Source: JAIOPA01 sp964655175
GTDB lineage: Bacteria > Eisenbacteria > RBG-16-71-46
Direction of reading: 5' to 3'
Assembly: GCA_964655175.1 (NCBI GenBank)
Contig: CAZZLY010000013.1
Location: forward strand, 1-50,752
DNA: 50,752 bases
The position numbers and the translations under genes were made by a program. Every line of letters begins with the position of its first letter. The first letter of the stretch is position 1. Below are positions 7,391 through 16,348 of this stretch, one piece after another. A model generated the notes under the pieces. That model was not told the DNA's origin. It ran no database searches and worked only from the letters and a program-made list of their open reading frames with translations.

Positions 7391-8317
7391 ATGAGCACCC
7401 GCAAGGGACCGGGCCTGATGGCCGTCGCGATCGTGTGCGCGGCCGCTGCGGCCGCCGTCGGTTACGCCAGTCTGCGCACGCTGTCCGAACGAGCGGTCTC
7501 GGCACGCACGAAGGACTTCCGCGACGTCGTCGTCACGAACACCGACTTGAGCTACGGCGTGAAGCTCGATCGCGCGATGCTGCGCGTCGTGCGCCTGCCG
7601 CGCGAGGGCGTGCCGGCGGGGGCCTTCGGCTCGATCGACTCCGTGCAGGGGCAGATCACCAAGGTCTTCATGAGCGCACGCGAGCCCGTGACGACGCTCA
7701 AACTGTCGTCCAAGGGTGGCGGACTCTCGATGCTGATCCGGCCCGACATGCGCGCGGTGAGCATCGAGGTCAATCAGGTCTCCGGCGTGTCGGGCTTCGT
7801 GCTCCCCGGTGACCGCGTCGACGTGCTGAGCACGCTCGATCCGCGCCGCGATGGACAGGAGGCGTTCACGAGCACGCTGCTGCAGTCGGTCGAGGTGCTC
7901 GCGGCGGGTCAGAAGACGCAGCAGAACGAGAATCGCCCGTTGACGGTGCAGAGCGTCACGCTGCTGGTGGACCCGCGCGGGGCCGAGATGCTGGCGCACG
8001 CGCAGAACCAGGGCGAGCTGCATCTCGTGCTGCGCAACCCGGACGATCAGACGCAGTCGTCGGTCGCGAGCTTCACGACCCGCGAGTTGTTGCGCGGCGT
8101 CGAGACCCCCGAGCCGGTCGCCGTGCCGGAGATCGCGGTCGCTTCGACCCCGACGCCGCCGCCGGTCGTGAAGACGCCGCGGGCGCGGGCGCGTGTGCGC
8201 AGCACCGTGACGACGCCGGTCGCACCGGCTCGGCCGGCACCGCCGACGCACATCCGCATCATCCGCAGCACCGACGTGGTCGAGACCCCCGCCGTTCAGG
8301 ACAGCACCCGTCACTAG
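7391..8317 (+). CDS. cpaB: CpaB/RcpC pilus assembly protein
   Basis: The 308-residue protein starts at an ATG with GGAGGAG just upstream. It has an N-terminal membrane anchor (about 8-28) and then a SAF-type domain region (DVVVTNTDLSYGVKLDRAMLR, then PREGVPAGAFGSID). A CpaB core follows with MRAVSIEV and FVLPGDRVDVLSTL, and an ending LLVDPRGAEMLAHAQNQGELHLVLRNP. The last 80 residues are proline/valine/threonine-rich. CpaB-type proteins sit in the periplasm and connect the inner-membrane motor with the secretin, perhaps by binding peptidoglycan. Order and spacing in the operon are typical. Confidence 0.92.
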   Translation: MSTRKGPGLMAVAIVCAAAAAAVGYASLRTLSERAVSARTKDFRDVVVTNTDLSYGVKLDRAMLRVVRLPREGVPAGAFGSIDSVQGQITKVFMSAREPVTTLKLSSKGGGLSMLIRPDMRAVSIEVNQVSGVSGFVLPGDRVDVLSTLDPRRDGQEAFTSTLLQSVEVLAAGQKTQQNENRPLTVQSVTLLVDPRGAEMLAHAQNQGELHLVLRNPDDQTQSSVASFTTRELLRGVETPEPVAVPEIAVASTPTPPPVVKTPRARARVRSTVTTPVAPARPAPPTHIRIIRSTDVVETPAVQDSTRH

Positions 8318-8354
8318 TGAGTCGCGCTCCCCCACGCGGCCTCGGAGGCACACC

Positions 8355-9491
8355 GTGAGCCTGCATCCGTTCCGTCCCGTTCCGGCGAGCGCACTCGCGA
8401 TCGCCGCACTGCTGACACTGCTCGTCGGCCCCGCGCGCGCGATCGAACCCGCCTCGCACGTGCGCATCCCGGTGAGCCGGTCCCAGGTCGTCACGTTCGC
8501 CGAGGAGCTGCGCACCGTGGCGATCGCCGACCCGCGCATCGCGGATGCGGCGGTGGGCTCCGGTCACACCGTGATCGTGACCGCCAAGAGCGCCGGCACC
8601 ACCACGCTCGTCCTGTACGCGCAGAGCGGCGCGTACGTGCTGCACGAGATCGAGGTGTACGTCCCGCACGCGAACGAGCAGGTCATGCTGCACGTGCGCG
8701 TCGCCGAGATGACGCAGGAGGCCAAGCAGAAGCTGGGCGTGGACTGGTTCGCGCACGGCAACCACGATCACATGGGCACGCTCGAGGGCGGGCTCTTCAC
8801 GGGCAAGATCACGGACCCGAGCGTCCCGCTGTCGGTCGGCTCGGGGACGGACGGCATCCTGTCGTACACGTCGCCGCACGGGGGGCTGTTCCTGCAGGCG
8901 GCCTGGCGCGCGCTCGAGGAGGACGGCCAGATCCGCACCCTCGCGAACCCGTCGCTGCTCGCGCGCAGCGGCGAGAAGGCCGAGTTCCTGGCGGGTGGCG
9001 AGTTCCCCGTCCCGGTCGCCTCGAGCGCCGGCATCGCCGGTGGATCGTCGGTCACGGTGCAGTGGAAACCGTTCGGCGTCGGGGTCTCGTTCACGCCGCG
9101 CGTGCTCGACAACGGGATCATCCAGTTGAGCGTCACGCCCGAGGTGAGCCAGCTGGACTACGCCAACTCGGTCACGCTCGCCGGGTACACCGTGCCGTCG
9201 CTCATCTCGCGCCGTGCCTCGACCACCGTCGAGCTCGCGAGTGGTGAGCATCTGGTGATCGGCGGCCTCAAGCAGACGGACCGCACCAAGCACGTGTCGC
9301 GCGTCCCGCTCCTCGGACGCATCCCGCTCCTCGGTCTGCTGTTCTCGTCCACCTCGTACGACAAGGTCGAGCGCGAACTCGTGCTCGTCGTCTCGCCCGA
9401 GCGCGTCGAACGTGCCGAGACGAGCCTGCCGAAGCTGCCCACCGACGCGACGTCCCCGGACTCGACGTCCACGCGGGAGGACCGGCGATGA
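8355..9491 (+). CDS. cpaC: CpaC/RcpA secretin
   Basis: GTG start with CGGAGG 6 nt upstream; 378 residues with a signal peptide ending near ARA at about residue 25. An N-terminal pilus-secretin domain (about 33-110, including GTTTLVLYAQSG) is followed by the secretin core. The C-terminal half shows GGEFPVPV, a VGVSFTPRVLDNGIIQLSVTPEVS stretch and the closing VPLLGRIPLLGLLFSS, all hallmark secretin sequences. It forms the outer-membrane pore through which the Flp pilus passes. At 378 residues it is at the short end for the family, so extra N-domains seem to be missing. Its stop overlaps the next start (ATGA). Confidence 0.93.
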   Translation: MSLHPFRPVPASALAIAALLTLLVGPARAIEPASHVRIPVSRSQVVTFAEELRTVAIADPRIADAAVGSGHTVIVTAKSAGTTTLVLYAQSGAYVLHEIEVYVPHANEQVMLHVRVAEMTQEAKQKLGVDWFAHGNHDHMGTLEGGLFTGKITDPSVPLSVGSGTDGILSYTSPHGGLFLQAAWRALEEDGQIRTLANPSLLARSGEKAEFLAGGEFPVPVASSAGIAGGSSVTVQWKPFGVGVSFTPRVLDNGIIQLSVTPEVSQLDYANSVTLAGYTVPSLISRRASTTVELASGEHLVIGGLKQTDRTKHVSRVPLLGRIPLLGLLFSSTSYDKVERELVLVVSPERVERAETSLPKLPTDATSPDSTSTREDRR

Positions 9492-10723
9492 GGAACGGCG
9501 TGGAACTCCAGCTCAGCGTCATCCTCGTCCATCACGACGAGAACGAACGCCGCGCCCTGCGCGAGTCCTTCTCGGCCCTGCACAACGTGAACGTGGTCGG
9601 TGAGCGCGCCGATCTCGAGGCCGGCATCGCGCTCGCGCGACAGGCGCTGCCCGACGTGCTCGCGCTGGAGCTCCCGCGCGCGATGGACGCCACCCTCACG
9701 GCCGCGGTGGAGTACCGCCTCGCCTACCCCGAGGCCGCGATCGTGTTCGTGAGCGACCGCCTCGACACCGAGACCGTTCTGCGCGCGCTGCGCGCGGGGG
9801 CGACCGAGGTCCTGGCGCGTCCGCTCAACCCCGAGACCCTGCACCAGACGTTCGATCGCATCCGCACCCAGCGGCAGCACCGCGAGGGCTCGACGCACCA
9901 CAGCACCGTGGTGAGCGTGTACGGCGCCAAGGGCGGCAACGGCACCAGCACGATCGCCGCGAATCTCGCGATCGGTCTGGGCAACGCCGGCGAACGCGAC
10001 GTGGTGCTGGTGGACCTGGACGATCAGTCGGGCGATGCCGCCTTCATGCTGGGGCTGTCGCCCGAGCGCAGCATCCTGGACGTGGCCCGCGCCGGGACGA
10101 TCGACTCGACGAGCCTGCACGACGCCCTGATCAAACACAGTTCGGGCGTGTACGTGCTCGCGCAGCCGGAGCGCCGCGAGCCCGAGCACGGGCTCACCGG
10201 GGAGCAGGCCGTCCGCATTCTCGAGGTGCTGTCGTCGTTGTTCGACATCGTCGTCGTCGATGCGCCGCATCTGCTGGACGAGTTCACGCTGCAGGTCCTG
10301 CAGCACTCGACGGCGGTCGTGATGGTCGTCGAACCCAACGTCCCCGCCGTCCGGGCCACGCGACGTGCGCTCGAGGTCATGCGGCGCGCCGATCTGCTGT
10401 CCGATCCGCAGCGCGTGCACCTCGTCGTGAACCGTCAGGAACCGCACGTGGACGTCACGCTGGACCAGATCCACGAGACGCTGGGACTGCCGATCTACGC
10501 GACGATCGCCAACGACTACGCCGCCGTGCATCACGCCATCAACAGCGCCCAACCGCTGTGCGGCAAAGGAGCCCACGGCAAGGTCGCCCACGACCTCGCC
10601 GGCCTCGCGCGCCTGCTCGTGCCCCGGACGCAGCCGGGCGACAGCGAGCCGAACGCCGAGGAGGGCAAGGGACCGCACAGCCACCGCTTCTTCCAACTGC
10701 TCCGTAGGACGATCGCGCGATGA
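9488..10723 (+). CDS. cpaE: TadZ/CpaE pilus-localisation ATPase-like protein
   Basis: The 411-residue protein has an atypical receiver-like domain (about 10-125) whose usual phospho-aspartate position reads LALELP, so it is probably not phosphorylated. A MinD/ParA-like domain follows. Its deviant Walker A is YGAKGGNGTST (145-155). It keeps the first lysine (K148) but has Thr where ParA/MinD have the second conserved Lys, as in some TadZ/CpaE proteins. VDLDDQSGDAAFMLGL and VVDAPH match the remaining ATPase motifs. TadZ proteins place the Tad machine at a pole or focus. Start and stop both overlap neighbours by 4 nt (ATGA), indicating translational coupling. Confidence 0.92.
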   Translation: MRNGVELQLSVILVHHDENERRALRESFSALHNVNVVGERADLEAGIALARQALPDVLALELPRAMDATLTAAVEYRLAYPEAAIVFVSDRLDTETVLRALRAGATEVLARPLNPETLHQTFDRIRTQRQHREGSTHHSTVVSVYGAKGGNGTSTIAANLAIGLGNAGERDVVLVDLDDQSGDAAFMLGLSPERSILDVARAGTIDSTSLHDALIKHSSGVYVLAQPERREPEHGLTGEQAVRILEVLSSLFDIVVVDAPHLLDEFTLQVLQHSTAVVMVVEPNVPAVRATRRALEVMRRADLLSDPQRVHLVVNRQEPHVDVTLDQIHETLGLPIYATIANDYAAVHHAINSAQPLCGKGAHGKVAHDLAGLARLLVPRTQPGDSEPNAEEGKGPHSHRFFQLLRRTIAR

Positions 10724-11859
10724 AGAGCCCCTTCCGCTCGCACCCCGAGAGTGCCGTCGGCACGCTGCCCGGCCCGTCGCTGGCGACCCCGGCGGCCCCC
10801 GTGCAGTCCGATCACTACCAGCAGATGAAGCAGCAGTTGCATCGCGAGCTCATCGGCCGNNNNNNNNNNNNNNNNNNNNNNNNNNNNNNNNNNNNNNNNN
10901 NNNNNNNNNNNNNNNNNNNNNNNNNNNNNNNNNNNNNNNNNNNNNNNNNNNNNNNNNNNATCGACGAATCCTCGCCGCTGGTCGATGCCCGACTGCCCGA
11001 CGGCTCGCGCATCAACGCCATCATCCCGCCGGCCGCGCTCGACGGCCCCATCCTGTCGATCCGTCGCTTCCGCCGTCAGGCCCTGTCCATCGACGACATG
11101 CTGGGGCTGGGCTCGATGTCGCCCGCGATCGCCGAGTTCCTCATCGCGGCGATCCACGGTCGCATCAACATGCTCATCACCGGCGGCACGGGCTCGGGCA
11201 AGACGACGCTGCTCAACATCCTGTCGCGCTACATCTCGGACCGTGAACGCATCGTCACGATCGAGGACTCGGCCGAGCTCATGCTGCAGCAGCCGCACGT
11301 GGTGCGGCTCGAGACCCGCCCGCCGAACATCGAGGGCCAGGGCCAGATCACGCAGCGCGACCTGCTGCGCAACAGCCTGCGCATGCGCCCCGACCGCATC
11401 ATGATCGGCGAGGTCCGCGGCGACGAGGTGCTGGACATGCTGCAGGCGATGAACACCGGCCATGAGGGCTCACTCACCACGCTGCACTCGAACGGGCCGC
11501 GCGATGCGTTGCACCGGCTCGAGAACCTGGTGCTCATGGCCGGACACGCCCTGCCCGACCGCGCGATCCGCGAGCAGATCGCGACCGCGCTGCACCTGGT
11601 GGTGCACATCGCCCGTCTCTCGGACGGCTCGCGCCGCGTCCTGAGCGTGCAGGAGCTGCTCGGGATGGAAGGACCCATCGTCACGATGCAGGAGATCTTC
11701 CGGTTCCGTTCGCAGGGACTCGATCGCGACGGGCGCGTGCAGGGCGTGTTCGAACCCACCGGCATCCTGCCGCGCTGCACCGAGCGCCTCAAGTTGTCGG
11801 GCGTGACGTGGTCGGCCGGTCTGTTCGACCCCGACGCCAACCATGGAGCCAAGTCATGA
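10720..11859 (+). CDS. cpaF: CpaF/TadA secretion ATPase, interrupted by assembly gap
   Basis: GspE-family motor ATPase of the pilus. Visible after the gap are the N-terminal-domain ending (IDESSPLVDARLPDGSRINAI), the Walker A GGTGSGKTT, an Asp box (TIEDSAELML), Walker B (RIMIGEVRGDEV) and a His box (GHEGSLTTLHSN). The frame is the same on both sides of the 100-N run, but this is probably chance. Comparing the sequence on either side with the usual CpaF layout, roughly 90-100 residues should lie in the gap, not 33, so the true length is probably near 440. The ATG overlaps the preceding stop and the stop overlaps tadB. Confidence 0.92.
   Translation: MKSPFRSHPESAVGTLPGPSLATPAAPVQSDHYQQMKQQLHRELIGXXXXXXXXXXXXXXXXXXXXXXXXXXXXXXXXXXIDESSPLVDARLPDGSRINAIIPPAALDGPILSIRRFRRQALSIDDMLGLGSMSPAIAEFLIAAIHGRINMLITGGTGSGKTTLLNILSRYISDRERIVTIEDSAELMLQQPHVVRLETRPPNIEGQGQITQRDLLRNSLRMRPDRIMIGEVRGDEVLDMLQAMNTGHEGSLTTLHSNGPRDALHRLENLVLMAGHALPDRAIREQIATALHLVVHIARLSDGSRRVLSVQELLGMEGPIVTMQEIFRFRSQGLDRDGRVQGVFEPTGILPRCTERLKLSGVTWSAGLFDPDANHGAKS
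10860..10959. other. 100-N assembly gap inside cpaF
   Basis: An exact run of 100 N, the conventional placeholder for a join of unknown size. Confidence 0.99.
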
Positions 11860-12806
11860 TGATCCTGGCCTCGATCTGCCTGTTCGTGGCCTCGCTCGCC
11901 CTGGTGCTCGGCGCGGGTGCGATCCGCGAGCACATGGCGCATCAGGCCGTCGCCGTTCGGCTGGCGCGACCGGCGCTGCACACCCGCGTCGTCGCGTCGG
12001 CCCAGAGGGATCGCCGCCGCAGTTCGATCCCGCTGCTCGATCGGGTCCTGGGCCGCCTGCAACTGGGCGAACGCATCGATCGCCTGGTGCTGCACGCCGG
12101 CGTCACCCTGCGCCCCGGCGTGCTCGTGCTCATGAGCGCGGTGACCGGTGCGGTCGCGCTGCTCGTCGGCAGCCTGCTGCTGCATTCGTTCGTGCTCGCC
12201 GTGTTGCTCACCCCGCTGGGCGTCGCGGCGCCCTGGATCTGGGTCATGGCCAAGAAGCACGCGCGCACCGAGGCGTTCATGCGCGAGTTCCCCGACGCGC
12301 TGGGGCTGCTCGTGAGCGCGCTGCGCGCCGGCCTGTCGTTCTCGGCCGCGATGCAGATCGTGGCGCAGGAGTCGCCGGAACCCATCGCGACCGAGTTCGC
12401 GATCACGGTCGAGGAGCAGGCGCTGGGCCTCGACCTGCGCGAGTCGCTCGAACGGATGTGCCATCGCGTGGACACGTTGGACCTGCGCTTCTTCGCCACC
12501 GCCGTGATCCTGCAGCGCGAGACGGGTGGCAACCTCGCCGACGTGCTCGGCAACACGGCGTCGCTCATCCGCGACCGCTTCCGCGTCATCGGCGACATCC
12601 GCACGCTCACGGCGCAGGGCAAGCTGACCGGCGCCATCCTCGTGGCACTGCCGCTCGTCATGGGCCTGGGCATGTTCATGTTCGCCCCGAACTACTTCCA
12701 ACCGATGCTGATCTCCCCCGGCGGTCGCGTCGCGCTCTACGTCGCCGGCACGATGCAGCTGATCGGCGTCTGGGCCTGCTGGCGCATCGTCAACATCCGA
12801 GTGTGA
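11856..12806 (+). CDS. tadB: TadB inner-membrane platform protein
   Basis: The 316-residue protein has membrane helices at both ends and a T2SSF domain in the middle. Its motifs include FPDALGLLVSALRAGLSFSAAM, LRESLERMCHRVDTLDLRFFATAV and LQRETGGNLADVLGN, all typical of TadB. With TadC it forms the membrane platform on which the CpaF ATPase acts. The ATG at 11856 overlaps the cpaF stop (ATGATG; a second ATG follows directly) and sits behind a GGAG. tadC starts 4 nt after its stop. Confidence 0.93.
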   Translation: MMILASICLFVASLALVLGAGAIREHMAHQAVAVRLARPALHTRVVASAQRDRRRSSIPLLDRVLGRLQLGERIDRLVLHAGVTLRPGVLVLMSAVTGAVALLVGSLLLHSFVLAVLLTPLGVAAPWIWVMAKKHARTEAFMREFPDALGLLVSALRAGLSFSAAMQIVAQESPEPIATEFAITVEEQALGLDLRESLERMCHRVDTLDLRFFATAVILQRETGGNLADVLGNTASLIRDRFRVIGDIRTLTAQGKLTGAILVALPLVMGLGMFMFAPNYFQPMLISPGGRVALYVAGTMQLIGVWACWRIVNIRV

Positions 12807-12809
12807 GTC

Positions 12810-13727
12810 ATGACCCTCCACGTCGCCGCGCTCCTGTTCGCCCTGTCGGTCGGTGTCGGCGTGTTCGCGCTGTGGTCGGCGCTGCATTCCGAACGGCATC
12901 ACGCCGAATCGCGGATGCGCCACATCCGCGAGTCGCACGAGCGCGCCAAGGGCCTGCTCTACGGTGAGAAGCCGTTCTGGGCGCTGGAAGCGTTGGCGTG
13001 GCTGGGCGGATTCCTGCCCGCGGCGGAGGGCCGCGCGGTGCTGCGGACGGGTCTCGTCCAGGCGGGCTTCCGCAAGCCCACGGCGCCCCTGATCCTGCTG
13101 GGGCTCAAGGTGCTCACCGCCGGCCTGCTGCCCCTGCTGTGGCTCGGCATCGGCCTCGCGTCGGGCCGCCCCGTGCCGCAGACCATGACGGGCCTGCTGG
13201 TCACGGCGATCGTGGGCTTCTACCTGCCGACCTTCGTGCTCGCGCGCATCCGCGCGCATCGTCAGGAGTCGATCCTCAACGCCCTGCCCGACTCGCTCGA
13301 CCTCATGGTCGTGTGCGTCGAGGCCGGTCTGGGCATCACCGCGGCCATGCAGCGCGTGGCGCTCGAGATGCGGCTCGCGAGCCCGGCGCTCTCGGACGAG
13401 CTCACACTGGTGCATCACGAGATGCAGGGCGGTATCGCGCGAGTGGACGCCCTGCGCGCGCTCGCGATGCGCACCGGTGCCGAGGACATCTACTCCCTGG
13501 TCGCGATGCTCATCCAGACCGATCGGTTGGGCACGAGCATCTCGCAGGCGCTGCGCGCGCACGCCGACACCATGCGCGTCCGCCGTCGCCAGCGCGCCGA
13601 GCAGATGGCGCACAAGGCCAGCGTGAAGCTCGCGTTCCCGTTGGTGCTGTTGATCTTCCCCGCCCTGTTGGTGGTCATTCTGGGCCCGGCGATGGTGCAG
13701 CTGATGGCGACGCTGATCGAGCATTAG
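12810..13727 (+). CDS. tadC: TadC inner-membrane platform protein
   Basis: A 305-residue paralogue of TadB with an N-terminal helix, a double helix near 90-145 and a C-terminal helix (FPLVLLIFPALLVVILGPA). The T2SSF core reads ALPDSLDLMVVCVEAGLGITAAM and MLIQTDRLGTSISQALR, the diagnostic TadC sequences. It is encoded 4 nt after tadB and is expected to pair with it in the pilus motor. Confidence 0.93.
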   Translation: MTLHVAALLFALSVGVGVFALWSALHSERHHAESRMRHIRESHERAKGLLYGEKPFWALEALAWLGGFLPAAEGRAVLRTGLVQAGFRKPTAPLILLGLKVLTAGLLPLLWLGIGLASGRPVPQTMTGLLVTAIVGFYLPTFVLARIRAHRQESILNALPDSLDLMVVCVEAGLGITAAMQRVALEMRLASPALSDELTLVHHEMQGGIARVDALRALAMRTGAEDIYSLVAMLIQTDRLGTSISQALRAHADTMRVRRRQRAEQMAHKASVKLAFPLVLLIFPALLVVILGPAMVQLMATLIEH

Positions 13728-13761
13728 CCGCCGCCGGACCACGAAGGAGGTGACGGACACG

Positions 13762-13857
13762 ATGTGGAACTCGATCCTGCTCTGGGCGGTCGTGATCGCC
13801 CTCGGTGTGCTGTGGATGATGCGTCGCAACGCGAATCGCAGGAACGTGAAGCACTAG
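13762..13857 (+). CDS. 31-residue single-helix membrane microprotein in tad locus
   Basis: A short frame between tadC and the first tadE-like gene, easily missed by gene callers. It is preceded by AAGGAGGTGA at 13744-13753, an exact complement of the 16S 3' end and the best ribosome site in the window, 8 nt before the ATG. The product starts MWNSILLWAVVIALGVLWMM, one membrane helix, and ends in a basic tail (RRNANRRNVKH). The stop is 10 nt before the next start, so the frame fits the operon perfectly. I know no family for it. It may be a small subunit of the inner-membrane platform or a pseudopilin-associated factor. Confidence 0.7.
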   Translation: MWNSILLWAVVIALGVLWMMRRNANRRNVKH

Positions 13858-13867
13858 GAGGCCGGCC

Positions 13868-14347
13868 ATGAAGGTCCGCGATCGACTCGGGGAACGGGGC
13901 GCCACGCTCATGGAATTCGCCATGGCGCTGCCGCTCATGTTCATCCTGATGCTGTCGATCATGGACTTCGGGATGTTCTTCTTCGTGAAGCACACCCTCC
14001 AGTTCGCGACCCGGGAGGGCGCACGCCTCGCACTGGTGGGCGGCACGCTCACCGACGCCTCGGGCAACCCGCTGTCGCGGGAGGCCTCGATCCTCCAGCG
14101 GATCCGCGAGCGCGCCGAGGTCGCGGTGAATCCCTCCCGGGTCGTCATCTCGATCTACCCGCTCGCGGACGACTACAGCGCGCCCGCGGATTCGAGCAGT
14201 CGCATCGACGCCGGAGCCCCCGGCAGCACGATGCGTGTGCGCGTCTCGTACGACTACACCTTCGTCACCCCCGCGCTGCACGAGATCATGCCGGACGGCA
14301 TCCTGACCGCGCGCGCGCAGGCGACCTACCGCAATGAACTCTACTGA
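13868..14347 (+). CDS. tadE: TadE-like pseudopilin
   Basis: 159 residues with the TadE/TadG N-terminus: a short basic leader, ERGATLMEFAMALPLMFILML (Glu and Phe at the +5/+6 positions after the glycine), and MDFGMFFFVKHTLQFATREGARLAL. Such minor pilins are processed by the TadV-type peptidase and are needed for pilus assembly. The mature region is beta-rich with an RGD-free tail. ATG start shortly after an AGGAGG. It is 10 nt downstream of the microprotein and upstream of a second, related gene. Confidence 0.9.
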   Translation: MKVRDRLGERGATLMEFAMALPLMFILMLSIMDFGMFFFVKHTLQFATREGARLALVGGTLTDASGNPLSREASILQRIRERAEVAVNPSRVVISIYPLADDYSAPADSSSRIDAGAPGSTMRVRVSYDYTFVTPALHEIMPDGILTARAQATYRNELY

Positions 14348-14363
14348 GCCCCGGAGTGCCTCC

Positions 14364-14954
14364 ATGACGCCTCCCGGAAGGTCCCGGCCCATCGCCCCTC
14401 GGGGCGTGCGCGGCGCACGCGGTTCGGCGCTGGTCGAGCTCGCGCTGGCGATGCCCATGATGATGATCCTGGTGTTCGGGATCGTGGACCTGGGACAGGC
14501 GATCCACGCGCGACTCATCCTGACGAACGTCGCCCGCGAGGGCGGTAGCATCGGCTGCCGTCAGGATCCACTGCAGTCGTCGTTGCCCGATCTGCTCACC
14601 ACGTCCGCCGTACCACTGGTGCTCAACGGCGCCGACGGGCGCGTGATCGTCACGCGGATCGTGAGTGGCACCAGCACGGCCTCGCCGAACCCGCGCATCA
14701 CCTCGCAGTACCAGCGCGGCTCGCTGGCGGTGACCGGATCGGCGACGCCGAGCACGACGATGCTCGGCCTGTCCGCCCCGGTCTACGCCCATCTCGTCTT
14801 CGATCCCGATCAGGGCGTGGCGGACCTGACCAGCGTCACCGTGGTCGAGGTCTGGTTCAAGTACCGCCCGATCACCCCGCTGTCGAACTTCCTGCCCGGC
14901 CTGCTCACGCCCGATGACGGGGGCCTGATCATGCACAGCCGGTCGGTCTTCTGA
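14364..14954 (+). CDS. second TadE-like pseudopilin
   Basis: 196 residues; RGARGSALVELALAMPMMMILVFGIVDLG is the TadE-type processing site and hydrophobic helix, followed by NVAREGGSIGC. I prefer the ATG at 14364, which has CGGAG 8 nt upstream, over the in-frame ATG at 14334 inside the preceding gene. The middle part is Ser/Thr-rich and the C-terminus is probably beta-sheet. It could correspond to TadF of other loci. It sits between the first tadE-like gene and the von Willebrand protein, all in one operon. Confidence 0.87.
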   Translation: MTPPGRSRPIAPRGVRGARGSALVELALAMPMMMILVFGIVDLGQAIHARLILTNVAREGGSIGCRQDPLQSSLPDLLTTSAVPLVLNGADGRVIVTRIVSGTSTASPNPRITSQYQRGSLAVTGSATPSTTMLGLSAPVYAHLVFDPDQGVADLTSVTVVEVWFKYRPITPLSNFLPGLLTPDDGGLIMHSRSVF

Positions 14955-14976
14955 TCCCCCGCCCGAGGAGGGCGCC

Positions 14977-16260
14977 ATGGGTTCCTCCCACCGGAACGAA
15001 CGCGGCACGATCCTGATCCTCATGGCCCTGCTGCTGCTCGTGATGCTCGGCTTCCTCGCGTTGGGGACCGAGGCCGGTCGCTGGTACCTCGTGCGCGCGG
15101 AGCTGTCCAAGAGCGTGGACGCGGCGGCGCTGGCGGGCGCGCGCAATCTCGCGAACCCGTACGTGGACCCGACCGTGCTGGCGCGCGAGTTCGGCGTCGA
15201 GAACTTCCCCGCCGGCGCGCACGGCAGCGGCACGGACGGCGGCGCGGCGAGCTTCTCGGCGCAGCTCATCGACACCGATCGGCTCACGGTGAGCGGTCAG
15301 GCCAGCGCGATCCCGGTGCTGCCCAGGATCGTCGGATTCGATGCCGTCGCCGTGAGCAGTGGCGCGCAGGCGCAGAAGCGCGAGGCCGAGATCATGATGA
15401 TCCTGGACCGCTCGGGTTCGATGGGCATGTCGGCCCCCGGCGGCCACACCGCGATCAGCGACCTGCGCACGGCCGCCAAGAGCTTCGTGGGTTTCTTCGC
15501 CGCGACGCAGGACCGTGACAAGGTCGGCATGGTGAGCTTCTCGACCACGGCGCGGCTCGACCGCGCGTTGGGCACGAACTTCGTGAGCTCGATGACCACC
15601 GCGATCAACGCCATGCAGGCCGAGGGCTACACGGACACCGAGGACGCGGTGGACCTGGCGGACGGCAACGGCGGCTTCACGGACCAGACGGGTCTGCCGG
15701 GCGAGCGCCACGTGCAGCAGTTCGCGGTGTTCTTCTCGGACGGCATGCCGACCGCGTTCCGCGACCAGTTCATGGTCAACGGCGTGACCTACAACGCCAT
15801 CGTGCGCGCGAGCACGAACTTCGTGGGTGGCTGCGCCGGCTTCGGCGACAACATGCGGCTCGTGAACGCGCTCAACGGGCAGGAGCTGTCCGTCTACGCC
15901 GTGCCGACCGGCGACGGCAAGCCGTTGGCGATGTCGGCGTGCGGTCGGACGACGACGCGCTGGTACGCGTTCGACTCGTATCCCGTGCCCGGGTACGCCC
16001 CGACCGCGTGCAGCATCCCGGCGACCGCGCTCGACAACTACTTCTGCACCGAGGCCAAGCGCCGCGCGGTCGCGCACGCGGCGGAGCTCAAGGCCAAGGG
16101 CGTGGTCGTGTTCGTGATCGGACTGGGCAACGTCGACAAGACGTTCCTGGGGCAGGTCGCCACGAGCTCGCAGTTCGTGTACTACACGCCGGACTCGAGC
16201 CAACTGCAGTCGCTGTTCCAGCAGGTCGCCCAGCAGATCCAATTGCGTCTGGTGATGTGA
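14977..16260 (+). CDS. tadG: TadG-like protein with von Willebrand A domain
   Basis: 427 residues with a TadG N-terminus (NERGTILILMALLLLVMLGFLALGTEAGRWYLVRAELSKSVDAAALAGA). From about residue 138 to the end is a von Willebrand factor A domain. Its metal-dependent adhesion site is complete at the first loop (D144-R-S146-G-S148), and FFSDGMP supplies a later Asp. The last part includes VVFVIGLG and four visible cysteines that could form disulfides. Such proteins anchor or tip Tad pili and may mediate adhesion. GAGGAGG precedes the ATG. A terminator at 16280-16314 closes the operon. Confidence 0.9.
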   Translation: MGSSHRNERGTILILMALLLLVMLGFLALGTEAGRWYLVRAELSKSVDAAALAGARNLANPYVDPTVLAREFGVENFPAGAHGSGTDGGAASFSAQLIDTDRLTVSGQASAIPVLPRIVGFDAVAVSSGAQAQKREAEIMMILDRSGSMGMSAPGGHTAISDLRTAAKSFVGFFAATQDRDKVGMVSFSTTARLDRALGTNFVSSMTTAINAMQAEGYTDTEDAVDLADGNGGFTDQTGLPGERHVQQFAVFFSDGMPTAFRDQFMVNGVTYNAIVRASTNFVGGCAGFGDNMRLVNALNGQELSVYAVPTGDGKPLAMSACGRTTTRWYAFDSYPVPGYAPTACSIPATALDNYFCTEAKRRAVAHAAELKAKGVVVFVIGLGNVDKTFLGQVATSSQFVYYTPDSSQLQSLFQQVAQQIQLRLVM

Positions 16261-16279
16261 CGCAGCGCACCGGACGCGC

Positions 16280-16314
16280 CGACGCCCGATCCCATGAACC
16301 GGGACCGGGCGTCG
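16280..16314. terminator. bidirectional terminator between tad locus and lpd
   Basis: A 14-bp stem with one mismatch (CGACGCCCGATCCC arm) and 7-nt loop sits between two convergent genes, so it can serve both. Confidence 0.7.
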
Positions 16315-16348
16315 TGTCGTCAGGCGGCTCGGCGAAGGGCCGACCCGC

